Below are positions 46,128-55,870 of a stretch of DNA of 64,000 nt, in pieces; positions within the stretch are counted from its first letter, which is position 1; each line of letters begins with the position of its first letter. A program made the position numbers and the translations under genes. Source of the DNA: a bacterium (GTDB lineage Bacteria; UBP6; UBA1177). The notes beneath the pieces were generated by a model that was given only the letters and a program-made list of their open reading frames with translations, was not told the DNA's origin and ran no database searches. The stretch is from NCBI GenBank assembly GCA_017963125.1, contig JAGCUA010000009.1, forward strand, positions 186,001 through 250,000, in the 5' to 3' direction.

Positions 46128-47150
46128 TTACCTCCTAAAATTTCCAGTAATGTGTAAATGAAAAATACAGAGTTTATCATTCCAACATAAATGAGATTGC
46201 CAAGAACTATAAAAGTCCCTGGCAATCTCATCAACGATATTGAATATGTGCCGCTTTGCATTTTCAATATTCGCCACTATTGGCAACTTAAAAGCAATAT
46301 CATATTTGCCGGATTCCAAAGATTTTCTCAAATATTTTCGAAAATCTTCTTGCCTACGCATAAACATACCATTGTTTATATAATAATCATTACTGACATT
46401 ACAATGTGGGGCTTTTGAATTAAGCAATTCATGATCTACACTAATATCTTCATCTGACAAATTAAAATAGTCATATCTTATCATATTACTGGTAGAATTA
46501 CAAATATCAAAAGTGACATCCAAATGATATGGAATGCCATCAATGTAGACTATATTCCAAGCATGGGAATCACTTTTGACCACTATAGACTTTACTCGAA
46601 CGATATCAAGTAATAATTTTACTGCTTTTGCAATACCTATACACAATCCTTTTCCATAAAGTAGAGGACCAACACACTGTGAAGATGATTTTATCCTATT
46701 GTAAATTCCTTGTTTATGGAATTCATAGCATTTATCATCATAAATTATATTAGAACAAAAATAATCATGTATTTTTTGTTCTTTTTGAACATCAGACATA
46801 TTTTTTAGAGTGTCTGTAAATGGCTTAAATTTAACAAGAATTTCAGAAATTATTTCTATGGTTTGTTTTGCATTGAACCGATATTCCGGATAGATTTTAG
46901 AATCTGTTCCAGAGATTGTTTTCACAAAGAAAATTAGTGGATTATCATCCTCTAAATTGTCATAAATATCAAAAAAATTTTTAGACGAACTATTGGGCAA
47001 AACTATTTCTTTTGAAAAAGAAATCAGCCCTTGATACATATTATCATATATATTTTGATCTTTTTTATTTAACTGTTTTTTATAATACTTATACGACAAG
47101 AGATTGTTGTTTTTCAAAAAATCCAACAAATTATCTTTAAAAGCACTCAT
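46128..47150 (-). CDS. Transglutaminase-like (papain-fold) protein
   Basis: A 340-residue soluble protein with a transglutaminase-like triad: Cys in YGKGLCIGIAKAVKLLLD (about 169), His in SDSHAWNIVYIDG (about 197) and Asp in PYHLDVTFD (about 213). This pattern is shared with transglutaminase-like and cytokinesis-linked proteins that act as proteases, amidases or inactive binding domains. Flanking regions are not recognisable. There is no signal peptide or membrane helix. It begins 13 bases after the rhomboid stop. Confidence 0.82.
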   Translation of the reverse strand: MSAFKDNLLDFLKNNNLLSYKYYKKQLNKKDQNIYDNMYQGLISFSKEIVLPNSSSKNFFDIYDNLEDDNPLIFFVKTISGTDSKIYPEYRFNAKQTIEIISEILVKFKPFTDTLKNMSDVQKEQKIHDYFCSNIIYDDKCYEFHKQGIYNRIKSSSQCVGPLLYGKGLCIGIAKAVKLLLDIVRVKSIVVKSDSHAWNIVYIDGIPYHLDVTFDICNSTSNMIRYDYFNLSDEDISVDHELLNSKAPHCNVSNDYYINNGMFMRRQEDFRKYLRKSLESGKYDIAFKLPIVANIENAKRHIFNIVDEIARDFYSSWQSHLCWNDKLCIFHLHITGNFRR

Positions 47151-47163
47151 GGCTCGAAATTAC

Positions 47164-47742
47164 CTAAAAATAATCTGGTCCAATTCTTCTATTCAGCTTA
47201 TAACCTGCCGCCGCACCGACAAGTCCTCCTATGATGTGCCCCATCTGCGATATATTATCCTGAACAGTTATCGCATTAAAAATCTCGCGTCCCAAATAAA
47301 CAATTGTAACAAGTATAAATGTCATAGGAATTTCGCCATCTTTAAATCCCGTGAAAGAAGTCAGTAAAATAAATGAAAAAACCACTCCACTTGCACCAAG
47401 TAATGCAATATCCCAAAACAGTATATAATTCACCAAACTTGTTACCAAGGCCGATATTGCGATTATTTTGATTAACATAACTGAACCATATTTTTCTTCC
47501 AGCATTGGCCCCAACAACAATATCATAAGAGAATTTCCCCAAAAGTGACTAAAGTTCGCATGTCCAAAAACATGTGTAAAAAATCTTATATATGTCATAG
47601 GGTTAAGTAACGATGAGTGATATGTTGAAAATACAAACTGATTTGTCCACCCGGAAGTCACATAATTTGCAATAGTAGCAACAAAACAAATTATCATAAA
47701 TACCAAAACCACTGGAGAATTGAATGTAATTTTGAATTTCAT
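47164..47742 (-). CDS. Rhomboid-family intramembrane serine protease
   Basis: A 192-residue protein with six helices. Features of rhomboids: H-x(4)-HFWGN in the second helix, the catalytic serine in LLGASGVVFS (about S118) and the catalytic His in SQMGHIIGGLVGAAAG (about H168). Rhomboids cleave transmembrane segments, so the single-pass proteins of this locus are candidate substrates (inference). An AGGAGT site precedes the ATG. Confidence 0.9.
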   Translation of the reverse strand: MKFKITFNSPVVLVFMIICFVATIANYVTSGWTNQFVFSTYHSSLLNPMTYIRFFTHVFGHANFSHFWGNSLMILLLGPMLEEKYGSVMLIKIIAISALVTSLVNYILFWDIALLGASGVVFSFILLTSFTGFKDGEIPMTFILVTIVYLGREIFNAITVQDNISQMGHIIGGLVGAAAGYKLNRRIGPDYF

Positions 47743-47789
47743 ACTTCACTCCTATATAACAACAATCCGGCATATTAAAAAATTAAGCA

Positions 47790-49265
47790 CTACAAAGATT
47801 TAATATCAAATGTAGCTTCGATTCTATGTCCCGAAGGTTCTGTTGCCTCGACCTCAAGAATACCATTATTACTCAACTTAAGCTGGCATGTTAAATCAAG
47901 TGTATTTGGCGAGTGAGGTGGCAATTTTAAAGTAACATTACCTATAAAACGTTTATTAGGTTCAGAAAAAGGATATTCTTCTTCCACAATCTCAGACTCA
48001 TAAATATTAAAACAAACAGTCTCTTGATTATCATGTCTTGGAGAGTAATGTTTTTCTCGCGTTATAGGGAATTCATCTCCTTGTTTTATAATGTTGGATA
48101 CTATCTGATTATCAGTATATTTTATAAATGAATCTGTTCCATACGAAAAGCTTACGCGATCAATCAATGCTGATTGTCGTGGCATATTGGCATAAATAGC
48201 TGCTCCGTTAACCACCGCAAGTTCCGGCTCAAAAATTTTTATCTCACATCCAGGAAAATGTTCAGACAAACGTTCTCGAACTTGACGCATATTCGAGCTG
48301 CCACCGACACAAATAATTTCATCAATACTGACATTTGAATTACGACTATAAACATTCTCAAGACATTCAAAGGTTTGCAATAACAACGAAATTGTGAGTT
48401 CATCGAACAATGATTTGGTAACAGAAGTTGTATAAATCCTTCCGTTCAGTTCGACACGTATCATCGTCTTTTCTTTATCTGGATCAGACAAAGCATGCTT
48501 GGCCTTTATTGCTTCACGACGGATTTTTTCTTCATATCCACAACGTGTTTCTTCATCAAGATCTCTAAAATTTATGCCTGCTTTCTTCTCAATATCTTGA
48601 GTAATGTAACTCGCAAGTTTTTCATCCCATAACCGTCCACCTATACGAACCATATCGGAATCAATAACCGTATAGTGCTCAGCTGCCGAAGAATCAGAAC
48701 GAACCAATGCCACATCACATGTGCCACCCCCAAGATCATATACAAGAATGTGTTTGTCATCCTCTAAGCCTGTATTATAATATGCCAAAGCAGCAGCCAC
48801 AGGCTCTTTAATAATTGCCATAACCGGAATTTTTGTATCCCAGCAATTTTCTACCGCTTCTTTAAGCAAATAACACTCCTGCATACCGAATTTAGCAGGG
48901 ACAGAAATCACAACACCTTCAATATTCGTATTAATGTTAGCTTCTTTTTTTGCAACTTGAATTGCTTTGGAAATTAAAGACTTATATATTTCTTTTACAA
49001 TATCTTTTGTAGAAAAGTTTCTTCCATCCAAGTAAAATTGTTTTCCGTCTATAATATCCATTTTAACTTCTCGGACCAAATTTTTCGCCTGATTTCCCTG
49101 GCCGGCATCCAAAGCTTCCTGACCGACCAGAATTTCATATTCACGATCATAATAAAAGGCAGAGGGTATCCCATATTCTGCGTGTTCAAGCAACAACTTA
49201 GGATTATCCAAAAATATTGTTGCCGGTTGAGAAAACGATGTCCCGAAATCCAGTCCTAAATACAT
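47790..49265 (-). CDS. Hsp70/DnaK-family protein without lid
   Basis: A 491-residue Hsp70. The ATPase domain has phosphate-binding motifs GLDFGTS (4-10) and VYDLGGGTCDVALV and the adenosine motif VGGSSNMRQVRERL. A short beta substrate-binding domain follows (about 385-491), and the helical lid of DnaK (about 100 more residues) is missing. It starts one base after the GrpE-like gene. A GGAGG site lies ten bases upstream. Likely an adapted chaperone serving this locus rather than housekeeping DnaK. Confidence 0.9.
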   Translation of the reverse strand: MYLGLDFGTSFSQPATIFLDNPKLLLEHAEYGIPSAFYYDREYEILVGQEALDAGQGNQAKNLVREVKMDIIDGKQFYLDGRNFSTKDIVKEIYKSLISKAIQVAKKEANINTNIEGVVISVPAKFGMQECYLLKEAVENCWDTKIPVMAIIKEPVAAALAYYNTGLEDDKHILVYDLGGGTCDVALVRSDSSAAEHYTVIDSDMVRIGGRLWDEKLASYITQDIEKKAGINFRDLDEETRCGYEEKIRREAIKAKHALSDPDKEKTMIRVELNGRIYTTSVTKSLFDELTISLLLQTFECLENVYSRNSNVSIDEIICVGGSSNMRQVRERLSEHFPGCEIKIFEPELAVVNGAAIYANMPRQSALIDRVSFSYGTDSFIKYTDNQIVSNIIKQGDEFPITREKHYSPRHDNQETVCFNIYESEIVEEEYPFSEPNKRFIGNVTLKLPPHSPNTLDLTCQLKLSNNGILEVEATEPSGHRIEATFDIKSL

Positions 49266-49266
49266 A

Positions 49267-50178
49267 CTATTTTGCCTCCGTTATTTCTACGATTTCCTTT
49301 CTTAAAACCACATCTCCAAACACAAAACCGGCTCTTATGCTTTTGGAAATGACAACCGTTTTTGTATCGAACTGCTGGTTTTTATTTCTCAGGCAATGAT
49401 ATTTGCCAGAAAAACTTTCTCCATGACGCGTTTGTATTGCTTTAATCCCAAAATCACCTAAATCCTCAATGATTATATCAGAAAAAACTTTCATGTTAGC
49501 CAAAGCATTTTCCAAATCACAGCCTTTGTTTTTCTGCCATATATTTTGCGTAGATTCTATTGTATCTTCAATCATATCAAACAAATAAAAAAGCTGTGTA
49601 TAGGCTTTTTTTGTCATGTTGTCCGGAAAAGCCTGATCCAATTTTGTTATACTGGAATTTGTGCTGCTCAACATTTCTTCGACAGCTTTAATTTTGTCAT
49701 TAACAAGAACCAGTTGGGCTTTGACCGCAGAAAAATCATTTTGAATTTCTTCATCTGCGTCCTTAAATAATTGCAAATGTTTTTCTGCATTATCAAGAAT
49801 ACGTTTATCTGCATCTTCTGTTCTTTTAACTGCCTGCAAAGAAGCATTTCTTCTTATATCTTCCGCTTCTTTTTTCGCTGTTTCGACAATCCGGCGGCTT
49901 TCAGCTTGCGCTGCTTTAATAATGTTATCCCTTTCAGTTTGTGCTGCTTTAATAATTTTGTTCTTTTCAAGTTCAGCATCTTTTCGAGCCTGTTCAATGA
50001 TCTTTTTCCTCATTGTCACATTACAATTTTTATGAGATACATTCAAATAGTTCTGCTCCATAGTGCCCCCTTCCTTTGTATTCATAATACTCTCGACATA
50101 TTCTGTACCAGCACCGAAATTTTCAACAACTCTTGTTGCAAAACCCAGGATTTTTTTGGTTAAGTCTTTTTTTTGCAT
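49267..50178 (-). CDS. Coiled-coil protein with GrpE-like C-terminal region
   Basis: About 303 residues. The N-terminal half is a charged coiled coil with repeated Glu/Ala/Lys words (ELEKNKIIKAAQTERDNIIK; AAQAESRRIVETAKKEAEDI). The C-terminal half resembles GrpE: a helical pair then a beta-rich ending GIKAIQTRHGESFSGKYHCL...GFVFGDVVLRKEIVEI, with the F-G-D-V-L-R order seen in GrpE. Directly upstream of the Hsp70 gene, so it probably acts as its nucleotide-exchange factor. The ATG at 50178 was chosen over a TTG five codons earlier. Confidence 0.7.
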   Translation of the reverse strand: MQKKDLTKKILGFATRVVENFGAGTEYVESIMNTKEGGTMEQNYLNVSHKNCNVTMRKKIIEQARKDAELEKNKIIKAAQTERDNIIKAAQAESRRIVETAKKEAEDIRRNASLQAVKRTEDADKRILDNAEKHLQLFKDADEEIQNDFSAVKAQLVLVNDKIKAVEEMLSSTNSSITKLDQAFPDNMTKKAYTQLFYLFDMIEDTIESTQNIWQKNKGCDLENALANMKVFSDIIIEDLGDFGIKAIQTRHGESFSGKYHCLRNKNQQFDTKTVVISKSIRAGFVFGDVVLRKEIVEITEAK

Positions 50179-50196
50179 ATAATTTTTCCACAAAAC

Positions 50197-51510
50197 TCAA
50201 TTGGTTTCATATCCCAAAAAACGCATTGTAATTTCCTTATAGCCTTGGAATTCAATTTCAATATCCTTTTCTATAACAACAATCGCGTCAGGCGGCAATA
50301 CCATATTTAATCTACCATCTGTTGTAAAGACCTTCCAATTGATATTGCTTATATTTTTCAGTCCCAACGAATTAGTTTTTGAATTATACATAATTCTCAT
50401 AAAATCCCTTGAGTTTGAGTGTATTCCAAAAACATCTCCGGTTAATACTGTTCCGCGTCCGAAAGAAATCTTGATATATTGCGGCTGATTTTTATTTTGA
50501 ATCACCCATTTTGTCAGCCAACCAGCTTTATTATTACTATTTCCGCAATATCGGCAAATAGCAAGAGAAGCAAACATATCTTTACCGCAGAAAAGACATG
50601 TCTCAACATCGTCAATTGCATTAGCCAGAATCTGATCCCATTGTTTAAAAGAAATATTCTGCCTGGGTTCAGCAAAACAAGACTGATATAAAGCCGTTTG
50701 TATTGCATCAGGCAGAGCATTCCAAGCATTCAATGCATCAAAATTTCCTGAAATCTGATTAGCATTTGTATCCCAAGTAACACATTCATCTTCTGTTTCT
50801 ATATGTTTCAACACATCATTGCTGCTATTTAGCGGCCATCTTCCTGTCAGCAAGAACATAATAACGACAGAAATACAATATTCGAACAAATCATTTCCTG
50901 CATCAGATTCAGCTTCTACACTTTGAATAATATCCGGAGAATCATAAACGAAATTAAACAATCCATAGTCAGGATTGAAAAAGAAATTATGGCCATCGAT
51001 CTTATGCATACAACATCCCTTAAGTTGTATATGGTTCATAATTGCAACAAAACTGCGTATTGATTTTAAGGCATTTACAAGATTGCCGGATTTTGCGAAA
51101 ACATTCTCGGGATTCAACAACCAAGAAAACCCTTTTATAAAACTTCTTAAATCACAGTCAACAATAACCCCTTTTAAATCCGGTGATAAATCTATCCCAT
51201 CTATAGGCAGAATAAAAGAATCTATTTCATCTCCCTGATCATTTTCAAAAAATCCGGATTCCAGCAAAGCATTTTGTTTGTCCAGCAGAGACGCGAAATC
51301 CTTTAATTCCGAATTAAGCAAAACATTTCCCTGCATTTTTGAAGAACTATAAGAAATCAGCACTGGTCTGTCAGAGTGTTGCTTTCCAAGAACACAAACT
51401 ATTTTTCCCAGCACTGTTTTAAAATCCGCCGGCAAAAAATTGGCAGAATTTTTCTGAGAAACTTCGCCGGATTCTTGATTATTGATAGTCTCCTTATCTG
51501 ATAAACACAT
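50197..51510 (-). CDS. Pseudokinase-like protein with zinc ribbon and C-terminal beta domain
   Basis: A 437-residue protein that parallels the neighbouring kinase: an HxxLKGCCMHKIDGHNFFFN segment lines up with the kinase's HLKGWCYKDINEGNIYIN, but the catalytic Asp and the DFG-like Asp are replaced (HKI; YDS), so it should be catalytically dead. Then come a zinc ribbon (CLFCGKDMFASLAICRYCG) and a C-terminal beta domain like the kinase's. It may scaffold or regulate the active kinase. An AGGAGGT site precedes the ATG; it starts 12 bases after the kinase stop. Confidence 0.68.
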   Translation of the reverse strand: MCLSDKETINNQESGEVSQKNSANFLPADFKTVLGKIVCVLGKQHSDRPVLISYSSSKMQGNVLLNSELKDFASLLDKQNALLESGFFENDQGDEIDSFILPIDGIDLSPDLKGVIVDCDLRSFIKGFSWLLNPENVFAKSGNLVNALKSIRSFVAIMNHIQLKGCCMHKIDGHNFFFNPDYGLFNFVYDSPDIIQSVEAESDAGNDLFEYCISVVIMFLLTGRWPLNSSNDVLKHIETEDECVTWDTNANQISGNFDALNAWNALPDAIQTALYQSCFAEPRQNISFKQWDQILANAIDDVETCLFCGKDMFASLAICRYCGNSNNKAGWLTKWVIQNKNQPQYIKISFGRGTVLTGDVFGIHSNSRDFMRIMYNSKTNSLGLKNISNINWKVFTTDGRLNMVLPPDAIVVIEKDIEIEFQGYKEITMRFLGYETN

Positions 51511-51522
51511 TAGTTCTACCTC

Positions 51523-53097
51523 CTATTTTATTTCGACAACTTTTAACTGCAACTTTCGGGGATAAACCACAATAATCAAATCTTTTTTCAGAATAACCCT
51601 TCCTCCTGGAGCACAAGTCGTTTTGCTACCATTATCAGAAACAATCCATGAATACTGACTGCAATTAACGACTGACAAGAGATTCAACTTCGTATTGTAT
51701 TCAACCCTCATCCAACCATCACTAAGATTAAGGTTCGGATGTATTGCTTTCCCTGGAAGCTGGTGTTTTCTTTTTGCTGTAATTCTAATATTTGTTGTCG
51801 GATCCACATCTCTTTTTGCATTAAAAACTACTGTTGTTAGTTCTGTCGCAGGAGCTGTTCCCTTCTGACCTTGGTTCGTTGGAGAAGGAGGTTGTATCGT
51901 AGGTTTATTACCTTTGTTTCCGAATAATTTTCCAAATGTTGTAAATGGTGACTTTTTGTTTGGATCTTCCAACAGTTTCAATTTTTTTCTGCAAAAAATA
52001 CATTCAAGAGTCTTGTCTTTGAAATCTCCAAAGTTCATTTTTCCGCAACTACATTTAATCAACCCTTTTTCTTTTAATTCCTTAAAAATCTTTACCCACT
52101 CGAGATCGGTTGTTCTTAAGTGCCTGTTAGCATTGGACAAACCGGTTGAAAAGGTTTTTATAAAACCCTCTTTTATTTTTTGAGGCAACCGTTCCCATCT
52201 CTTAGTTTGAATTGCGTATAAATCTTTATTAAATTGGTCTATAAGATTACGAATGCTATTTGATGTATCTTTAGGATCAAATGCAAACAGAGCCATGCTT
52301 CCGTATATTGTTGAAGCAGCTTCCTGAATTGATAACTCGTTATCCATAAGATACTTTTGAGTTTTCCTGCCATCCAGAGGATATCCGCCTACCAGCATCC
52401 GATAAAACAACACTGCCATTGAAAAATAATCAGTATATGTATCCGGAGTGCTTGAAACATATACTTCAGGCGCCATATAGCCGTCTGTTCCCTTGATTGT
52501 TTTTTTAGACTGGACGCTAATATTGTCACAATCAATTATACGGATTTCGCCGGTCTTGTTGTTTATATAAATATTTCCTTCATTTATATCCTTATAGCAC
52601 CACCCTTTTAAATGAACAATTCTAAAAAGATCGGCAATATTTATGCAGGCTGTGCAAAGAATGTTCGCATCGGGATAAGTCTCTTTATGCCACAATTTGG
52701 GAACAGGAAGAAAAGTTTTTGTGTCAACCAATTCCATAATATAACCGAAACCTTTGCTCGCAGGAAGTTCTATCAGACTGTTTTTGTCTGCCGGTCCGAC
52801 AAAAGCTTTTAACGGAGTTCCATCTTTTTCAGTAAACGGAGTGCCAATAAGTTTACTAATATTGCTTTTAATGGATCGATGCATTCTCTGAGTTTCAGGA
52901 GACGGAACATACTCTTTGAAAACAAAATCTTTTTTATCACTTATTCTGAATGCTCTGAATACTTTTGCAACACCGCCTGCACCCAATTTAGGACCGATAG
53001 CATATTCCACTCCGGTAGTTGACTTTACAACTTTGGCTGTTACCAATTTTCCCTTTTTGTTTTTTAATTGTTTCTCAACATAATCGCCGCTAATCAT
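51523..53097 (-). CDS. Ser/Thr protein kinase with zinc ribbon (TerY-P triad kinase)
   Basis: A 524-residue kinase. Seen: glycine loop GAGGVAKVF (39-47), K61 in VFKEY, the catalytic loop CYKDINEGN (D170, N175) with Tyr-Lys for His-Arg, DCD for DFG (D189-D191), and GTDGYMAPE. A zinc ribbon CSCGKMNFGDFKDKTLECIFC follows (about 360-380), then a Pro/Thr linker and a C-terminal beta domain (about 425-524). This build matches the kinase of TerY-P triads. The ATG at 53097 follows GGAGGACT; its start overlaps the phosphatase stop by eight bases. Confidence 0.9.
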   Translation of the reverse strand: MISGDYVEKQLKNKKGKLVTAKVVKSTTGVEYAIGPKLGAGGVAKVFRAFRISDKKDFVFKEYVPSPETQRMHRSIKSNISKLIGTPFTEKDGTPLKAFVGPADKNSLIELPASKGFGYIMELVDTKTFLPVPKLWHKETYPDANILCTACINIADLFRIVHLKGWCYKDINEGNIYINNKTGEIRIIDCDNISVQSKKTIKGTDGYMAPEVYVSSTPDTYTDYFSMAVLFYRMLVGGYPLDGRKTQKYLMDNELSIQEAASTIYGSMALFAFDPKDTSNSIRNLIDQFNKDLYAIQTKRWERLPQKIKEGFIKTFSTGLSNANRHLRTTDLEWVKIFKELKEKGLIKCSCGKMNFGDFKDKTLECIFCRKKLKLLEDPNKKSPFTTFGKLFGNKGNKPTIQPPSPTNQGQKGTAPATELTTVVFNAKRDVDPTTNIRITAKRKHQLPGKAIHPNLNLSDGWMRVEYNTKLNLLSVVNCSQYSWIVSDNGSKTTCAPGGRVILKKDLIIVVYPRKLQLKVVEIK

Positions 53098-55024
53098 AGA
53101 GTCCTCCATTTTTTGAAATATATGTATATCTTTCGATTTCTTTTCCTTGATTGTTACAGAGAATAAAATTCATCTTATCCTGTAATTCCACAGAATCCCC
53201 GCGCCGCACCATTTTACCTCCTTCAAATTTCCAGATACAGTCTCCCACATTTTTAATGTATAGTTTTTTATCTTTTGAATTTTTAACAATACATGCCAAA
53301 GGAGATAATGTTTTGCCTTCTATTTTAAGGAATAATCTCTTACCGTCCGGCAACAATATTGCATTGTCTTCCGATCTGGCTGTTGCAGACAAAACCTTTT
53401 CTATATCAGATTCACTTGCCGTATTACTCCTATAATATACGATTCCCGCACTCAGATATCCGATATCAAAAACAGGCTGACTCTCCCCTTTGTCAGATGT
53501 CAAAATTCCCAAAATATTCTCAAAAAATTTCTCTATATCGTCATGCTTACTCCTTGCCTGTGTTTCATCGATTTTCCGGACTGCTTCACGCCTTACATGA
53601 AGATATGTTCCGTCAAAAGAGATGTTAAACAGCGCTGAAGTATTAAGCTCGTAACCGATACTTTTAAGTTTAGAATTTAATTTACTAATTAAAGAATATA
53701 CTTTCAAAATTTTCTGAGCAGAAGCTTCCGGATTCCTTTTATCTCTTCTAAACAAGCCTGAACAATACATAAACTCTATAGTATCGCCTGCTTCAGCGTA
53801 TTTAGAAAAAATGTAACCGTGTTCAGTCCAAGTTTCTACCGCTTCATCAATTTCGATTGATACTATATCAGATAGTGCCGCTTTCAAAGTGTCAATCGCA
53901 ATATTTTTGTTATCTTCATCGGCAGCATCACACTGCTTTGTTACAAAAATATCTCCGTACATAATATCGTCTTTAACATAAAACAGCATACCTTCAGAAG
54001 CCCATCGTTTTAGCAAAGCTGCATTAGAATGTTGTTTAACACTGCCAAGTATGCGTTCATAATCCGTATTGATATGCGATTCATCAACAAACAATGCTAT
54101 CGAACAGTCATCATCAGTCCATCTTTTTGAGAAATCTTGATAAACCCCTTCTGCTTCATAACAGAAAGCCTGATACGGTTCCAATTTTTCCCGAAACCGC
54201 TGTTTTATTTGAAGTGCATAATTAAAAAGATGAACATTGGCATCCAAACTTTCATACATACCGTCTGTGGTCAAAAGGACCCCGTTAAAAAATTTTCTTG
54301 GATATTTTGCCACATAAAAATCTTCACGCACACAGGTTTCATTTATCAGGCATCTCACTTTACTGCTTTCTTTAGGAGGGTGGACACGAAGTTTTATACC
54401 GTAAGAATCATTAAAAACCAGTATCTGTCCGTCTCCCAAATTTCCAACAACAATCCAATTTTCCGAAATGACGGCAAACATGACCGTCGAACCATATTTA
54501 CTGATTTCTTTTAACTCTTCTTCCGGAGACAATGTGGATTCGTGTTTATTTTTTATCTCATCCCTTACCATATCAATCCAGCAATTAACCAGTTTATTAC
54601 GGAACGAAACAGAAAGAATTCGATTTACGAATTCATATTCCTCCAATTTTTCTTTTCCTTCTTCGAATTTAGAAGCTTTTTCCACGGTTTTCAAAACCGC
54701 CTCACATGCAAATTTTGAACCGATATCACTATGTTCACATGCACTTACACCGTCAGCATCGGCAAGAACAATATAACCGTTGACTGAGGTCGCAAGACAA
54801 TAATCCTGACAAGGCATCTTCTTTCGTATATGACCGTCTCCTTTTGTCCGTGCAGCAAACAATTTTGCATTTCCATAAGAACTATATTCATAAGTTTCAT
54901 ATCTTGACCGATCTTTGGCCGCCTCTACCTGCGATTGAATTGAGGCCAGACGTCTTTCTTCCAATGTTTGCTTACGAGACAAGTCCTTCTCAGAACCAAT
55001 ATTCTGTTGTACATTTTCACTCAT
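53090..55024 (-). CDS. PP2C-type protein phosphatase (TerY-P triad phosphatase), extended
   Basis: A 644-residue protein. The N-terminal half is a PP2C domain: CQDYCLATSVNGYIVLADADG, GSTVMFAV, VGNLGDGQIL, LLTTDGMYESL and TDDDCSIALF supply the usual metal-binding aspartates. The C-terminal half (about 340-644) has a helical region of unknown type and ends in a beta domain resembling those of the kinase and pseudokinase. It would reverse the kinase's phosphorylation. GAAGGTGAG precedes the ATG. Confidence 0.88.
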   Translation of the reverse strand: MSENVQQNIGSEKDLSRKQTLEERRLASIQSQVEAAKDRSRYETYEYSSYGNAKLFAARTKGDGHIRKKMPCQDYCLATSVNGYIVLADADGVSACEHSDIGSKFACEAVLKTVEKASKFEEGKEKLEEYEFVNRILSVSFRNKLVNCWIDMVRDEIKNKHESTLSPEEELKEISKYGSTVMFAVISENWIVVGNLGDGQILVFNDSYGIKLRVHPPKESSKVRCLINETCVREDFYVAKYPRKFFNGVLLTTDGMYESLDANVHLFNYALQIKQRFREKLEPYQAFCYEAEGVYQDFSKRWTDDDCSIALFVDESHINTDYERILGSVKQHSNAALLKRWASEGMLFYVKDDIMYGDIFVTKQCDAADEDNKNIAIDTLKAALSDIVSIEIDEAVETWTEHGYIFSKYAEAGDTIEFMYCSGLFRRDKRNPEASAQKILKVYSLISKLNSKLKSIGYELNTSALFNISFDGTYLHVRREAVRKIDETQARSKHDDIEKFFENILGILTSDKGESQPVFDIGYLSAGIVYYRSNTASESDIEKVLSATARSEDNAILLPDGKRLFLKIEGKTLSPLACIVKNSKDKKLYIKNVGDCIWKFEGGKMVRRGDSVELQDKMNFILCNNQGKEIERYTYISKNGGLYD

Positions 55025-55081
55025 AACTCACCTTCTTTAAAAATTTTTCATACAATTAAAACTTATTTCAGCCAACTTTCA

Positions 55082-55870
55082 TCATTCCCTGGGCACCAGA
55101 TTTGAAATAACAATAACATCGTCAGCATCGTCTGCTGAATATGCAAGAGAAGAAAGTATGCTGCTCCTGGTAACTGACTTCAAGCAATCTTTTAACGATA
55201 GAATGTCAACATCAAATACCAGCGGAACATTTTCCTCAATCGTTCCGTCTTTATGTTCTATATTGCCAATCGAAGCAAAATATTCGAGTTCTGCTCTGTC
55301 TGCTCCCGTAACAGCTAGAGCTATCCTTATGATTTTATCCTTGGCTAGCCCTGTGGAGCTTTTCAAGGATGCCTTAAGTCTGTCAACAGCTTGTTTGGTG
55401 GCTTCAGGATCGCTACTACAACCGCTAGCTATGAGAATAACAACCGGTTTTAGGTTTCTGGTCCCCAAATATTGGGGGTGCATAACTTCTCTTGCTAAAT
55501 CAATAGCTGCCGCTGTATTCGTATTTCCTTCGGCTTTCAGCGGCTTCCAGTTGATATCATGAGGTCTTTCACCTGCATCTTTGCTACCAATAATCCATTG
55601 CGCCGACGAACTGAATTTAATAACTCTAACCCTAACACCTAATTCCATTTCAATTCCAACTTCTTCCGCGACCTTAAGTGCTTTCACCATAGCTGCATTC
55701 AACTGATTGATTGGCTCTCCTGACATGGCACCTGATGTGTCCAGTAAATAAATCAAATTCAATTGCGCTAGAGTAAAACTTTCATTCCAATCATAAACAC
55801 ATGATCTCCGTTTCCAAAAGTTGCTGCACAGGAAAACTTTTTTTAATTCTTCCAATAAATGACACTTCAT
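55082..55870 (-). CDS. TerY-like VWA protein, third copy, degenerate MIDAS
   Basis: About 262 residues, the most diverged of three tandem VWA paralogues. The MIDAS motif reads DTSGAM (Ser to Ala at the third ligand position) and the third element reads IASGCSSD where the other two have ITDGCSND (Asp lost), so metal binding is doubtful. The ATG at 55870 overlaps the previous VWA stop (ATGA). It leaves a roughly 35-residue N-terminal extension absent from the other copies; that DNA resembles the VWA1-VWA2 spacer. Confidence 0.85.
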   Translation of the reverse strand: MKCHLLEELKKVFLCSNFWKRRSCVYDWNESFTLAQLNLIYLLDTSGAMSGEPINQLNAAMVKALKVAEEVGIEMELGVRVRVIKFSSSAQWIIGSKDAGERPHDINWKPLKAEGNTNTAAAIDLAREVMHPQYLGTRNLKPVVILIASGCSSDPEATKQAVDRLKASLKSSTGLAKDKIIRIALAVTGADRAELEYFASIGNIEHKDGTIEENVPLVFDVDILSLKDCLKSVTRSSILSSLAYSADDADDVIVISNLVPRE

